Both the position numbers and the translations under genes were made by a program. A DNA stretch of 64,000 nt from Diplonema japonicum. Lineage: Eukaryota > Euglenozoa > Diplonemea > Diplonemida > Diplonemidae. The notes beneath the pieces are model-generated. The model worked only from the letters and a program-made list of their open reading frames with translations. It was not told the origin of the DNA and did not search any database. This document shows, piece by piece, positions 44,431 through 55,965 of the stretch. Position 1 is the stretch's first letter, and every line of letters starts with the position of its first letter. Where the stretch lies: contig OZ025655.1 of assembly GCA_964019335.1 (NCBI GenBank), forward strand, positions 778,792 to 842,791. Reading direction: 5' to 3'.

Positions 44431-45140
44431 TATGCTGGCAAGTCACTTGAACAGACAGAACGAAAGAAAAAAGTGAAGAAAAGACGAAGTTAAATAGGGC
44501 GAGGGGGGGGGGGGGGGGGGGCTAATACACTGCTACTGCTTCCTTGCTCTCGAAAGACAAGGCCTTGTCGCCTTATTCATTCACAATGCCACAGGTGGCA
44601 TTAATGTATCGTGACAATGCCGCTCAAACCGCACTCGGGTCATACGAGCGATAGTGACAGGCATGCAAACACTTCGACTGTTTATGTGGAAGCAAAAGGA
44701 AAGACCAACTGTTCTGTTAAATCTAGCTAAAGAAGGAAAGGGGTGAAGGGATAAAAGAAATAAAGGAGTGGAAACATAAAAGAAAAAAGAGGGGATAGCA
44801 ACAAAAAAGAGAGTAAACGAAAAAACACAGACAGGAATGATGGATCTCAGAACTACTTGTGGATGTTGTTGTCAAAGCAGCAGCTACGCAGCACGGCGCC
44901 CTTGCTAAAGGGTTGCCTACATAGGAGTAGTTCTTTCAACTCTTGCAGAATGAACCAACACAGGCCATTCTGCATCATAAATTAATTCACAGGCTGTTCT
45001 GTGCATCTATAAATTAAAAGAGGATAGAAGAGTGGATATTTACAAGGCATTCTTAGCCGTGTCTCGTTCTGTCTTCTATGGATAGTGATCCGTCGACGGC
45101 TTGATGCACAGGAACAAAAACAACAAAAGGGGGCGACAGC
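44431..45140. other. Gene-free gap, 0.7 kb
   Basis: The stretch contains a 19-nt G-run at 44503-44521, A-rich purine tracts around 44740-44830 and no convincing frame on either strand. No tRNA cloverleaf could be made out by eye. Confidence 0.5.
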
Positions 45141-45806
<666 letters not shown>

Positions 45807-46027
45807 TTAACCCAGATACCTTTGTGGTTGACGAGGAGTATGGCTTCACCATGTTAAGCGGGTCTAAAATACAACATTTAAGCGCTGATTCTTCATCCCA
45901 ATGTCAAACAAGAAGGGGATACAATAATCAAGGGAACGGGATACAAACAAAGGGAACAGAGAATCGAATCGTTGACGCTGCAACTAAATTTTCTGAGCAG
46001 AAAGGCTGCTTTCTTCTTAAACAGTGC

Positions 46028-47158
46028 TCAGTAACCAGTTGTCTCCCTTGCTCTCCTTGGGGAGCCTTTCGCGACAGCACCTCTGTTGAACCTGTCGGAT
46101 ACTTCTTGGAACCTAGCTTTGCTGATCCTCATCTGGTCATGCTGTCTTTCCATCTTCACTTCTTCTTCGATAAGTTCTCGCTCTTCGGGGTCAAGCACCT
46201 GCTTCTTCTCTGCTGCTTCTGCTGCGCGTTCACGCAGACGCGATATTTCCTCCTCCAGCCCCCTATTCGCTGCCTCCAAGTCATCCAACTCACGTTTCAA
46301 TTGAGCATCTCTGCTCTGGCACTGGTTAACTCTTTCATAGCTCTGCTGGATCTGTGCGGCTTTTGTACTTATTGTGCCATACCTGGTGCTGGATGGCATT
46401 CTCTTCTTCGCTATTCCTTCCTCTGAAGTACAGGCAGTCCAGTGTGTTCGGGTAGATCAAGCCCCAGTTTGCCCACTCGTCGTAGGTGATCTTCCCATCC
46501 CTGTTCAGGTCTGCCTTGTAGAACAGCTCGCCAACAGTATTGCTCGAAAAGTCTAACCCACGCTCTCGGAATGCCTGTCATGGTGTTTATTCCTTATTTC
46601 ATTATTTCCCCTCCAAACCTTTTCAAGGTCGCCGTATTCTAAGAAGCTCTTTCTGCCAATGTCAAGCTCGTCGAACGAGATGCGTGCTTTGTCATCAGGA
46701 GCTAGGTTGGCCCTTTCCGATAATGTTCCTTGGGTATATTGGTAAGGCACAGGTGTAGCGGGGTTCCCTCTTGCGGGTGCAAGGCCCTGTGGCGGAGGGA
46801 TGGTAGAAGCAACAGCATTCCCAGCAGTAGGCGGTCGTGGCGCTGGAAGGTCCTGCTGTGTGTCTATCTGCCATGGTGTCTGTGCTTGGAAAACATATAT
46901 TTGATCGTATTCGTGAAGCTGCTGTGTGCTGATGAGATCTATCCACTTTAGCTGCACATCATCGTAGATCTGCAGCCTGCTAACCTTGATCCCGTCAGGT
47001 GGCAGCGCAGCACCAGCCGGCCTGATAGAATGCATCTCCTGCGTGCAAACAGTTTCAATCCTTCTGGTTAGTTCACCTATGGTGGGCACTGCAGAAAAGG
47101 TAATCTCAAGATTCACCTTCGCACCGAACATATCGGAACATACTAGCAGTGTAAACAT
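46028..47158 (-). CDS. EF-hand coiled-coil protein with beta-grasp-like N-terminus
   Basis: Three exons (46619-47158, 46383-46574, 46028-46351) encode 351 residues. Introns are 44 nt (donor GTTTGG, unusual) and 31 nt. Residues about 1-95 form a compact domain with IYDDVQLKWIDL and HEYDQIYVFQ. A Pro-rich linker follows. An EF-hand pair at about 160-235 has FDELDIGRKSF (first loop degenerate) and DLNRDGKITYDEW (canonical calcium loop). A coiled coil is at about 255-330. Splicing is needed to assemble the second EF-hand. The layout suggests a calcium-responsive structural protein, possibly ciliary or centriolar, but I cannot name the family. The start lies inside the end of the gene upstream (16-nt coding overlap). 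Confidence 0.82.
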
Positions 47159-47574
47159 TTTGTTTGGTGTCCTGCGGTATTCTCTTTAAGATTGCATGCA
47201 TCAAAATAATAACCCCTCCACCTACGTTTCATGTCTTCACATGTCTTCAGAGCCACACAAACTGTCAGCACAAGCAATACTGTGGTCGGAAAGGTGTGTG
47301 ACTTCTTCCGCATCATGTGATGAATCCAATACATGATCAACGCAAAACAAGTACACATAGCTAGCCCTAGAGCTATCAGGGGGTAGAAGAAGTACAACAC
47401 GGTCACAGGGAAGACTAACGCACCTGCAGCATCTAAGAGGATGTGCAGCTCGTAGATGTTACTGTTCAAGTAATCGACGATGCCCAATCCTGCCAAGAAA
47501 AACCCAAAACCCATTAAACCTGCTTGCATGGCTGTCACATGTAGGCCTGCATCCTCTTCCCCATCAGAACTCAT
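47143..47574 (-). CDS. Small multi-pass membrane protein
   Basis: A single exon encodes 143 residues with three to four hydrophobic helices (about 14-35, 45-90, 100-118). The N-terminus is short and acidic (MSSDGEEDAG), and a basic segment, MMRKKSH, lies between helices. The C-terminal tail is Cys-containing (HQTKCLHC). The ATG is 2 nt after ATTCTACCAG. The stop at 47143 is 16 nt beyond the start of the EF-hand gene, and that gene's CAG acceptor lies within this reading frame. The true 3' end may therefore differ. Function unknown. Confidence 0.65.
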   Translation of the reverse strand: MSSDGEEDAGLHVTAMQAGLMGFGFFLAGLGIVDYLNSNIYELHILLDAAGALVFPVTVLYFFYPLIALGLAMCTCFALIMYWIHHMMRKKSHTFPTTVLLVLTVCVALKTCEDMKRRWRGYYFDACNLKENTAGHQTKCLHC

Positions 47575-47719
47575 AACTGGTAGAATGATAAGTAGGTATT
47601 TGAAATGCAATGCACTAATAGGATGATACTTATCAGCATCCAAAGATCTGCACGAAGTGCCGAGGAAACTCGAGACGCTGATGTGCAGCAGGCGAGAATA
47701 CGTAGTCGTCATTATAAAG

Positions 47720-50700
47720 CTAGCTAAGTGCACAACAAGGTTCTTGTTTCGTTATGGCACCCGAGTTGGTTTTTGGAGAGCAGCAGCAACCTGGCTGCAC
47801 GGACTTTTTTTTAGAGGCGGGGCTTGCCACGCGCTTCCATGTTGAGCTTTTGACATCTGCAATATCAACAGGCTGGGCATTGGGAAGGGGCGCCCAGAGA
47901 GCTTCGACGGGAACCTCGTTGAAATCATCACGGGAATAAAAAAGCAGGTACGCTTTTTCGGACACAACTTGTGCTTCGTCAATGGGAGTTGTCTCAGTGT
48001 CGTTGAGTTGGTACCACGTATCGTTTGCTTGTTTGACGTAGGCATAGTAATGTCCCCACGAGGTACGTGCTCCTTCGTGGTTCACAACAGCGTACAGGCT
48101 ATAGGTTGTCTTGTCACGCGAGACAAGTTTTGTGGAGTGCGCTTTGTCAGCAGCCCCACTCCCGTCTGACAGATAGGGTTGAAGATCTAGACCTTTCAGC
48201 GGACAAGCAACCTTCGTACGAATCTTTTGGCCGCCACTTTCTGTCGTCCATGTGAAACGTTTCAGCTGGATAACTAAGATAGGGGGAAATGCCCAGGCTC
48301 GGATGGTCTGTGTCTGCGGCGTCGTTTGCTTACAGCCCTCACATTTGGTTTTCTCTAAGACGGAATTCGTTTCGAAAAATCGCTTCAGGCAACTGTCAAG
48401 GTCGCATATCTGTTCAGCATCCTCTTCTTGTTTGTAAGCTTGCACGCTCTCGTCTTCTTGGAAGGCAGAAGCAACTTTCCTGTTATAGTAGTTTTCGAAA
48501 GCGTTCTCATTCCAATCGATCCCAACGGTGTCCCTGTGCAGCACGCCATGCCATTCTCCGTTGTCTTGTATTTTGCACCCGATGCACCCCCGTAACCATC
48601 CACAGTCGGAACATGACAACCCATCGACAGTGACACGGGTCAAGACAAAGGGGTAGCCATTAGAGCGATCGTACCCTGGCAGCACTTGCTCAACCTGTGA
48701 CCAAACTTCTTCGTATAGGTACTGCCCCGTACCTCGCGATATGCAAAGCATAAGAGGAGTGCCGAAGAGCATGGGCTTCCAAGGTGCTGAGAAAAGTCGG
48801 TCTTGACGTATCAGTCTCCTATTCACAGCTTGAGCAAGGAATCTTCTTGGCCCTTTCACACTAAGATTGTAACCTTTGGCTTCATAAATATTAACCGTTG
48901 CACCTGGTTTCAAGCGTTGCAATTTTTTGACAACTTCATCTTTGCTCCTCCAAACCGGCAGCTCAAAAGCAGTGCCATCAGGTGTCAGCTCCAAGGCTAC
49001 AAGATTCGAAGGAGGTATTGCATCATTGAGTACTTTAGATACTGCTGATGTGAGGTCGTGTGTGGTGCCCTTCGAATTGAGCTTGACCGTTACATGAAGC
49101 ATAGTCTTCGCGGGTCGGTGCAAACAAATCTTAACAAAAGTATGATCGTAGCACGGGAGAGCCAGAGATAGAGGTGGGACAACAGTTTCAATCCTACGTG
49201 TGACCTTTGCACAACTGGAGCAGCAACGTGTTGACTTGTGTTGCCATGCAAACAGCGCTGTAAGGAAAGAGTGCTCTCTTGCAATATGTGCATTCCAAGA
49301 TTCATCGGCCAGTTGGTGGTCAGTGGACACTTCGGGTTTCAATTTCTGTTTTAATTACTATCATATTTATATCTAAAACAAAGCACACCAGTTGAACAGT
49401 TTGCTTCGTCCCAACTCTGTTGATATCTTCACCCAACCCTTCCAGTAAAGCAAGAAGGAAATCCTAAATAATTAATTATGTCAGTACAAACATAAAGCAT
49501 ACATTGGCGTCTTGTTGCTGTGTTGTTGCAAAGTCAGACCTGAATGACCCCACGAGGCTTCTAAAATAGCGTGGTGCCAGAGACTGCTTGTCGGTGGTCC
49601 AAAGTCGTTCAACCTGTTCGGTGTTCGGTGTTCGGCGCGGTGCCGAAACGTTGCCATACCAATTCCGTGAATGCAACAGCAAGCTTCCCACCCATGCTCC
49701 ACTGTGAATCTCTGTTTAAGTCGTAAACATAGAGGCCGCTGCAGAAGTACTCTCTGAGAAGCCGTGTGTGGCTCAGAGCTTGAATTGTAGAATTCAGATA
49801 ACAGGTATTAGTTAGGTTTTGTAAGCCCACCTTTCCAAAGCTGTTGGTGTCGTGGTCTGCAATCTTTCGTGTAACCCATGTGCTGGGTATGAACACAGAA
49901 TGTTCTGTGCGGTAGGGAACAACTTTCAACCTATTCGCTTCTTTAGATAGCACAGTTGCCTTTGTTGTACGACTGGCCTGTGCCTTGTTTTTGTCATATA
50001 AATAACATTCAATACGGGAGCCACAAATAAGTGCTCTAATGTCCTCTTCTAAGGTATTTGTTTGCTTCAAGCATTGCCCGCCAGCAAATGTGCTTTCGAC
50101 ACCTGACAAGCTAAGAAATGCTTGCAGCTCTTTCAAGTTTCGATCATGTTCAGCAAGTGGCAGGTTTATGGTTATGTCGCCGTTGCATCTCAGGTGCTGC
50201 CCTTCTTGCTCTATGAGATCGATCCCGCTATACGTCATCTGCCCTACGCTCATCATAACTCCACTTTTCGCATCCATTTTCACTGTGACCAGTCCATCTT
50301 CGTTGTTAAAGCTGATGGTCTCCTCCAACAAGGCGGAGCCAATCATAAAGGATGACCCGTCAACAACATCATGCTGCTCGAGTGTTGTGTCCATCTTCTC
50401 CGCATTCACCCTCTGCCAACCACTAGCCTCCTCCCATAGAACCACATCTTCAGGACCCATATTAAATATTTCAGCGGCTGATTCAGTCAGTTCTGAAAAC
50501 TTTGTTGTGACGGAAAAAGAAGCTTCAACGGTAGCCCAGGTGCTGAACTCACGAGATGGGCTCCCATTAATAATGCTGTAGTTTTTTATATGTTGCTGCA
50601 AAAGGTGTAGACATACATGAGTCGTGGCGGGTGCAATTCTAGCATTTTACGACCATCAATCTCTATCACTTGCCGAGCTATTTCGCTCTCTGCGAAACCT

Positions 50701-52232
50701 CCAAACCATGACGCAAGTGCCCTCCACGCTCCTTGGGTGATAAGTTCGTAGTCTTTACCACCATCTTCTCCTGCCCAATCTATATTTCTCCGTAATTTAC
50801 CTGACTCTCTTAATAAACGTTTGTTGTCCAACTGCGGCATTGCCCTGCCGCCAACCCAGTTAGCTTCATCCGCCTTTTCTGTAGGTTCTTGCGAAGCAGA
50901 CACGCTCTCTTGCCATTCCTGCCACCACCGTGCATCGATCAGACACCATACAGTTCCTACAGCCCCTGGGTCTTCAGGCGAAAAGTGCCGGTTCAGATTT
51001 TCTATTATGTCGTGTTCTTCTTTTGGCGTCGAGGGACGGACTCTCATATCGATGAACGCTATTTGCCACACAGCTTGTGTGAACTGCATCCCAAGTTCAT
51101 GGCCCACAGCCCAAGTCAACAATTCATCTGGTGTCAAGGTTGTCTTTCCAGGCGGGAATGCGGTATCCAGAAGTATAACAACTTTTGGACTCACTCTGGG
51201 GCTAAGGATTGTGGAGACGTCTTTACCCCCGCTTGCAGATCGGTAAAGGGTCTCCACATTCCATAGGGATTCAATCATTTTTTTAAAGTCTTCCCTTGTC
51301 AGCAACCCATCATTGTCAGAGTCAAAAAGACGGAAGCAAAATGTAAGCTTCTCCTGTGCAGTACCGTGGCAGCACACAGCAACTGCAGCAAGCAACTCTT
51401 GTAAACTGACGCTCGATGTCATCGTTACATCGAGAGCCTTGAACATTTGAGACTTCAGGCCGTCAGGGACAGAAGGGAGTGCTCTCTTAAAAGTCTCTTC
51501 GTCCACAATGCCTGTTGGCGACAGTGATCGCATGTTCTGATACACAGATTGGAGTTCTTCAACCTTCGCATGCGACAACCCCAATGTCTCTGCAAGCGAC
51601 CTGCTGGACATGTCGCACCTGCGCATCACATTAGTATGAACCAGGTTGTGGTGGTGGGACCGAATGCCTTGTCGTTGGAGAAGGTCTTCGAACTCATAAA
51701 TCCATGCCACCACTGAGAAGGAGATATTTGGGTATGCACTTGCCGTTTTTGTCGTCCACACTGAGAAGTCATTAATATCAAGTTGTGTTTGCACGTTTTC
51801 ATTTTCGAGCCCTCGCACGACGATATCATCATCAGGGAAGAGCTTAGCATGTTCTAGAAGCTCTTCTTTTTCTATGTAGCCGTCGTGGTTGCTATCATAG
51901 GCACTGAATACCAACTGCAGTCGTTCTTCAGCTGTACCGTTCCGGAGAATTGCAAGGCCTTGCACGAAGTTTTCTTTACTAATCACCTGAGCCCTGTCCA
52001 TGTCAAATGCTCGGAACAAAGCATGCCCAAGCTGTGTAGGCACAGCTGGGAACACTGACCCTATGAAAGACTTGAGAAAAACATCAAAAGTCATGGTTGA
52101 CTCGCCTTTTGTCAGCTGATTGAAATCCTCAAGAGCCTCAACGCCCCCATCAGCAAATCTGGCTTTAGCGTTTTCATACGATATCAGGTGCCCAGCTTTT
52201 TGAGACAGCGTCTTTTTCGGATCTTCATGCAT
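47720..52232 (-). CDS. USP32: USP32-type ubiquitin-specific protease
   Basis: Five exons (50617-52232, 49660-50575, 49503-49613, 49389-49463, 47720-49345) encode 1447 residues. Introns are 41, 46, 39 and 43 nt. Order: EF-hand region (DSNHDGYIEKEEL near 112-124, a second canonical loop DSDNDGLLTREDF near 300), DUSP domain (about 400-540, WCLIDARWWQEW), a ubiquitin-like segment and the split USP catalytic domain. The Cys box is GLQNLTNTCYLNS (Cys near 796), followed by QQQDAND. The His box is SWGHYYAYV (near 1338), and a WYQLND motif follows it. The C-terminus CCALS is a CaaX prenylation signal. This is the full USP32 plan; human USP32 is about 1600 residues, links to endosomes and Golgi, and cleaves ubiquitin from targets. 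Catalytic residues appear intact. The start is 16 nt after TTAACAG. Confidence 0.94.
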
Positions 52233-52344
52233 GCACTCACCCTCCCTCCTGTTAATGATTTGTTGCGAAGCACGTGATCTGATGGAAATAGCAAACGCGG
52301 CGTACACAGAATACTGCCTAGTGAATACTAACTGAAACTAGAAG

Positions 52345-52665
52345 CTAAAGCTTTGCTAAGTCTTCAAAGCTGCCTAGTAGATATGGTCGTAAACTCTGAA
52401 TGAGCACAAGGTCGTGCTGTTTTTTAAAGGCGACAGTTGCATCGTTGCCGCCATGTCTGGTAATCACATCGGGGCCACCCACATGCGTTATCGCAAATCG
52501 CGTTATGTCGTACACCATCTCTTCAAGCACAATCCAACAATCAGAAGGCGATCGATGTTTTGCCAGTTCTGCTGCGGATATTTTCCTGCACTTGTTAGTC
52601 TCGCTTCTGCTGACAACACCTCCTTGGTTTGCCTCATCTAACATGAATGCGTAAGCATCGGCCAT
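52345..52665 (-). CDS. Cytochrome b5-like heme protein
   Basis: A single exon encodes 106 residues. The heme-binding core begins with KISAAELAKHRSPSDCWIVL and contains the axial region ITHVGGPDVI (His about 61, where the classic motif is HPGG) and a second His in FKKQHD (about 84). It ends GSFEDLAKL. There is no membrane anchor, so this is a soluble b5, probably cytosolic. I start at 52665. A CAG site lies further upstream (GCTTGTCCAG), but the first ATG after it opens a three-codon frame, and a longer in-frame extension has no good support. Confidence 0.88.
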   Translation of the reverse strand: MADAYAFMLDEANQGGVVSRSETNKCRKISAAELAKHRSPSDCWIVLEEMVYDITRFAITHVGGPDVITRHGGNDATVAFKKQHDLVLIQSLRPYLLGSFEDLAKL

Positions 52666-52744
52666 TTTCCTTTTACTCCTCCCCTCCTCCTTCGTGTGTA
52701 AATTTACTTGCTCATTAAACCTGGACAAGCGGTAAACATGCGAA

Positions 52745-53703
52745 CTACTCTTTTGCATTGAAAGCTGCATTGAATTCTTCTCTAAGAAAACACCACCGGA
52801 ACATTGACGGGCGCGGGTCTTCATCTCCATCTTCACCTTCGATTGGCGTAAGTGACACCCATGGCGGGTTTACTAACTGAGCTGGTAACAACCAATTGTG
52901 TTCTGTCATCCCATAAACACGTGGGTGGAGACTTTGAAGGTTCAGGTCCATTCGAATATAATTGATGATTTGGGTTGCATAGTATGATAGCTGTGTATAG
53001 CTAGCAAATTTGTTCCTTTTTTTTTAAGTATACCGTGAAAAAATATGTTATTATCAGGCCTATCACGATCCCGTACGTCAGCTGAAGAAAGCGCAGTGTT
53101 TGGACTTTGAAAGTCCTATATCTCTTGGGGAGCCTGGACTCGGTTAACACTCCCTTCCACCTTTTTTCCTGATTCACAGGTGGCAGTACTTCACCCCAGA
53201 TTCCATAGGAAACGCTCCGCCTCACTAGTTCAGCCTCTGGAATTTTCGCAATTAATTCCTTTCTGCGCAGTGATCTATCAGGTGTGAATGCATCCTTCAT
53301 GTACCTGTGCTTCTCCTATAAATTGATAACCATACTCTTGATAAACTTCGTATCTCTCGATCTGTTTCGCATGTGCCACGTTCGGGTCCACCGTTAGCTT
53401 CGCATCTCCAACAACTTCTATTGCTTTTTCGCAGTAGCGCCGAACTACTCCTGAAGAAGCTCTCATATCATCGTTCTGAAGTGCATGGAGTAACGTGGGA
53501 GCTCTAAGAAAATAAATTATGTATGAGTATTTAACACGTCTAAGTCTATTGCTTTGCCACCGCAGTAAAGGGGCAGGCAATAAAAACAAGAAATTACAAA
53601 ATGTTGTTGACAACGACCGCGTGGCCGGTGGGGAGGGTGGCCAGAGTGGCCAGAAGGGTTGATCTTGTTCACAAGAAAGGTTATTTATGAGCACAACAGA
53701 CAT
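52745..53703 (-). CDS. Single-pass membrane protein of unknown family
   Basis: Three exons (53336-53703, 53034-53304, 52745-52990) encode up to 294 residues. Introns are 31 nt (53305-53335, GTATGG...GCACAG) and 43 nt (52991-53033). The joined sequence runs smoothly: ERYEVYQEYMKDAFTPDRS, later SYGIWGEVLPPVNQEKRW, then a membrane helix (LTYGIVIGLIITYFFTLSYY), then MDLNLQSLHPRVYG and LREEFNAAFNAKE. The start at 53703 is 8 nt after a pyrimidine-rich tract ending TTCACTTCCAG. Between residues 35 and 70 the translation is atypical, and an additional 57-nt in-frame intron (GTGGCA...TTCTTAG) may be removed there. It could be a mitochondrial inner-membrane component, but no family is recognised. Confidence 0.65.
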
Positions 53704-53769
53704 TTCAAAACCTGGAAGTGAACCAAGAAAAAGGGAGAGGATATCTAATGCGGAATACAGGCTTGGCGG

Positions 53770-54996
53770 TCACATAACTGTCCTCCTGAGACCAGCAGAA
53801 ACAAGCGGCGGTAGGTGCGTCAGCTCTGACTTCATATTAACATCAGCCAGGAAGTGGAAGAGGTGCTGCCTCAGAGACAATGGTTCGAGCTCTATTTCAA
53901 CACAGTCATTGACGTAGCCGTTTCCTGTAACGCACCCGCCAAAGGTGATCAGTGTGTTGTTCCATTTTACTGTAGTAGGACGTGTGCGCCCGCCGAATTT
54001 AATTTCGGAATCAAGACGGTCCCAAGTCATTGTCTCAAAGTTCAGCTGGTGGGAGTCCTCGAAGTATGTAAAAGCACCTCCGGTGAAGATAGCGAGCGTT
54101 TTATTGTGGTAGATTGCCGTGCTGCACATTCTGTTAGCAGGAGGTGTGCCCTTCACTGGTAGCAGCTTTGCTGTCATGCGCGATAGGTCGAGTTCATGGA
54201 CTTCGTTCAGAAAGCCGTTCTCAGCTCTGCCACCAAACAAGATCATATTGTTATGATCGCCAATAACACACGTGTGGTACATCCGCGGCACTGGGATCTG
54301 CCCCGTGTAGTCACAAGCTGTCCATCGCTCAGTCTCGAAGTCTAGTTCCCAGATATCATTGAAGAGCAGCAAGGAGTTGTTGGCGTCATCTTGCCCACCT
54401 CCAAACACATACATTTTGTTGTTGTGAACTACTGCCGTGTGGCCCTTTCGTCTGTCAGGCGTTAGACAGCCGAGGGAAGGGATGCGGGACCATTCATACG
54501 TCTTCAGGTTCAGTGCCCACAGGTCATTCAACCACCAGTTGTGCACTCCTGCGTGGTCAGCTACCCCTCCGAAGATGTACATTATGTCATTGTGAACAAC
54601 AGCGGTATGACCAGCTCTTGGGATGGGCTTCTGAGCAGATTGGTCAACACTTTTCCATGTCTTAGTTGTGAGGCAAAGAAGCCACAAATCATCAAAACAC
54701 TTGTTGTCCCTGCCACCGAAAACAATCATTGTGCCTTTATGAACTACTGCGGTGTGACCAAACCTCGGCTGTGGGGTGTCCTTGGCCTTGCCCTCTTTCA
54801 CAACATGGCTATTAAGCTTCTGCTTGAATAAACGCTTTGCTGGACTCACAACGTTTTCACGGAAAGGCAACACAGGCGTCCTGAAGTCGTCGTCATACTC
54901 GCCGTCAGTGCTGATGTCTTCATATGTCATCTCATTTGTCAGCTCCGCTGATGAGCAGGGACTATTCGGTGCGGAATCTTGTAACAGGCATGCCAT
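53770..54996 (-). CDS. Kelch-repeat beta-propeller protein
   Basis: A single exon encodes 408 residues. After an acidic, Ser-rich N-terminus (about 75 residues) there are six Kelch repeats. Each has the pattern R-x-x-H-T-x-V, hydrophobic strand, F/Y-G-G, then W about 20 residues later: PRFGHTAVVHKG with VFGGRD; PRAGHTAVVHND with IFGG; RRKGHTAVVHNN with VFGGG; PRMYHTCVIGD with LFGG; later blades are weaker (FTGG, TFGG). No BTB or F-box is visible, so it resembles stand-alone Kelch propellers that act as protein-binding platforms. The start follows AGCACAAGCAG by 15 nt. Confidence 0.9.
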   Translation of the reverse strand: MACLLQDSAPNSPCSSAELTNEMTYEDISTDGEYDDDFRTPVLPFRENVVSPAKRLFKQKLNSHVVKEGKAKDTPQPRFGHTAVVHKGTMIVFGGRDNKCFDDLWLLCLTTKTWKSVDQSAQKPIPRAGHTAVVHNDIMYIFGGVADHAGVHNWWLNDLWALNLKTYEWSRIPSLGCLTPDRRKGHTAVVHNNKMYVFGGGQDDANNSLLLFNDIWELDFETERWTACDYTGQIPVPRMYHTCVIGDHNNMILFGGRAENGFLNEVHELDLSRMTAKLLPVKGTPPANRMCSTAIYHNKTLAIFTGGAFTYFEDSHQLNFETMTWDRLDSEIKFGGRTRPTTVKWNNTLITFGGCVTGNGYVNDCVEIELEPLSLRQHLFHFLADVNMKSELTHLPPLVSAGLRRTVM

Positions 54997-55421
54997 GTTG
55001 ATGTACTACACCTGCTTGTGCTTGGGGGTAGAAATGTAACTTGTGATGTACTTAATAAAACTCTTAAAACTCGATGAGAAAATCAATAAATTGTGGAGTG
55101 CTAAAACCTAAAGAAGCAATACTGATCATTTGGGGGAAAGAGGAAGAAGAAAAGTAAACCATGTAACGAAATAATAATTAAAGTGTGTTGACACAGGGAA
55201 GGGAACAAGAAACCCACCTGCCAGATCCCAAACCATAACATATACCCACTTACCACCAACATCATTACTAAGGAAGCATGCTACCAAAGGCAGGTGTTAA
55301 CAAACAATCTCCAACAAAACACCTCCATCCCCCCCTATTGTGTTGAAGTCTTGATGCATGAACAGGGAAACGTTTCCATTTCAGTTTCCTTATTTTTCAG
55401 ATACTTAACCCTTATCAGCCC
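54997..55421. other. Non-coding flank before the repeat region
   Basis: This is the 5' flank of the Kelch gene: A-rich and mixed sequence with no credible frame. It ends at a 26-nt G-run (55422-55447) that marks the edge of the repeat region. Confidence 0.5.
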
Positions 55422-55460
55422 GGGGGGGGGGGGGGGGGGGGGGGGGGTCATAAGGGGGTC

Positions 55461-55848
55461 GTTTTTTGCCATTTTTCAGTTGCTTCCAAGGGCATTTTGG
55501 GCCCTTAAAAACAATGTAACCACCCCAAAAGTGCCCACAAATCACCCAAACCCCCGTTTCCCGATGGTTTCCGGCCCCAGAAGTGCCCAGAATCATGTTC
55601 TAATTTTGGGGCCCCCGTTTGGTACTATCCCAGTGTAATCCTGGGGAACGTAAAAAAGGGGTCCATAGGATTACACTGGGATAGTACCAAACGGGGGCCC
55701 CAAAATTAGAACATGATTCTGGGCACTTCTGGGGCTGGAAACCATTGGGAAACGGGGGTTTGGGTGATTTGTGGGCACTTTTGGGGTGGTTACATTTTTT
55801 TAAGGGCCCAAAATGCCCTTGGTGAAGCAGCTGAAAAATGGCAAAAAG
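55461..55848. repeat. Near-perfect inverted repeat (about 180-bp arms, 24-nt loop)
   Basis: The left arm (about 55461-55642) and right arm (55667-55848) are reverse complements, with few mismatches and small gaps over about 180 bp. They are separated by 24 nt. The innermost paired sequence is GGTACTATCCCAGTGTAATC. Folded, it would be a long hairpin. The frames inside are not protein-like. It could be a foldback or MITE-type element or an inverted duplication. No target-site duplication could be confirmed by eye because G-runs flank the left side. Confidence 0.9.
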
Positions 55849-55965
55849 TGGCCCTTTTTAACCATCTACCAACAGTGTTGTTACGAGAATGGGTTGCCCC
55901 CCGAGATTTTCGGGGGGGCACAGGGGGGCAAATCCAGGGGGGCAGGGGGGCAAAAAAAATTTTTT

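Noticed and set aside
44431-45140. tRNA or other small RNA gene
   Set aside because: No cloverleaf or conserved box sequence could be made out by eye; a covariance-model search would be decisive.
53278-53300. Two separate small genes overlapping here
   Set aside because: A 31-nt intron at 53305-53335 with standard ends joins the two frames into one continuous protein.
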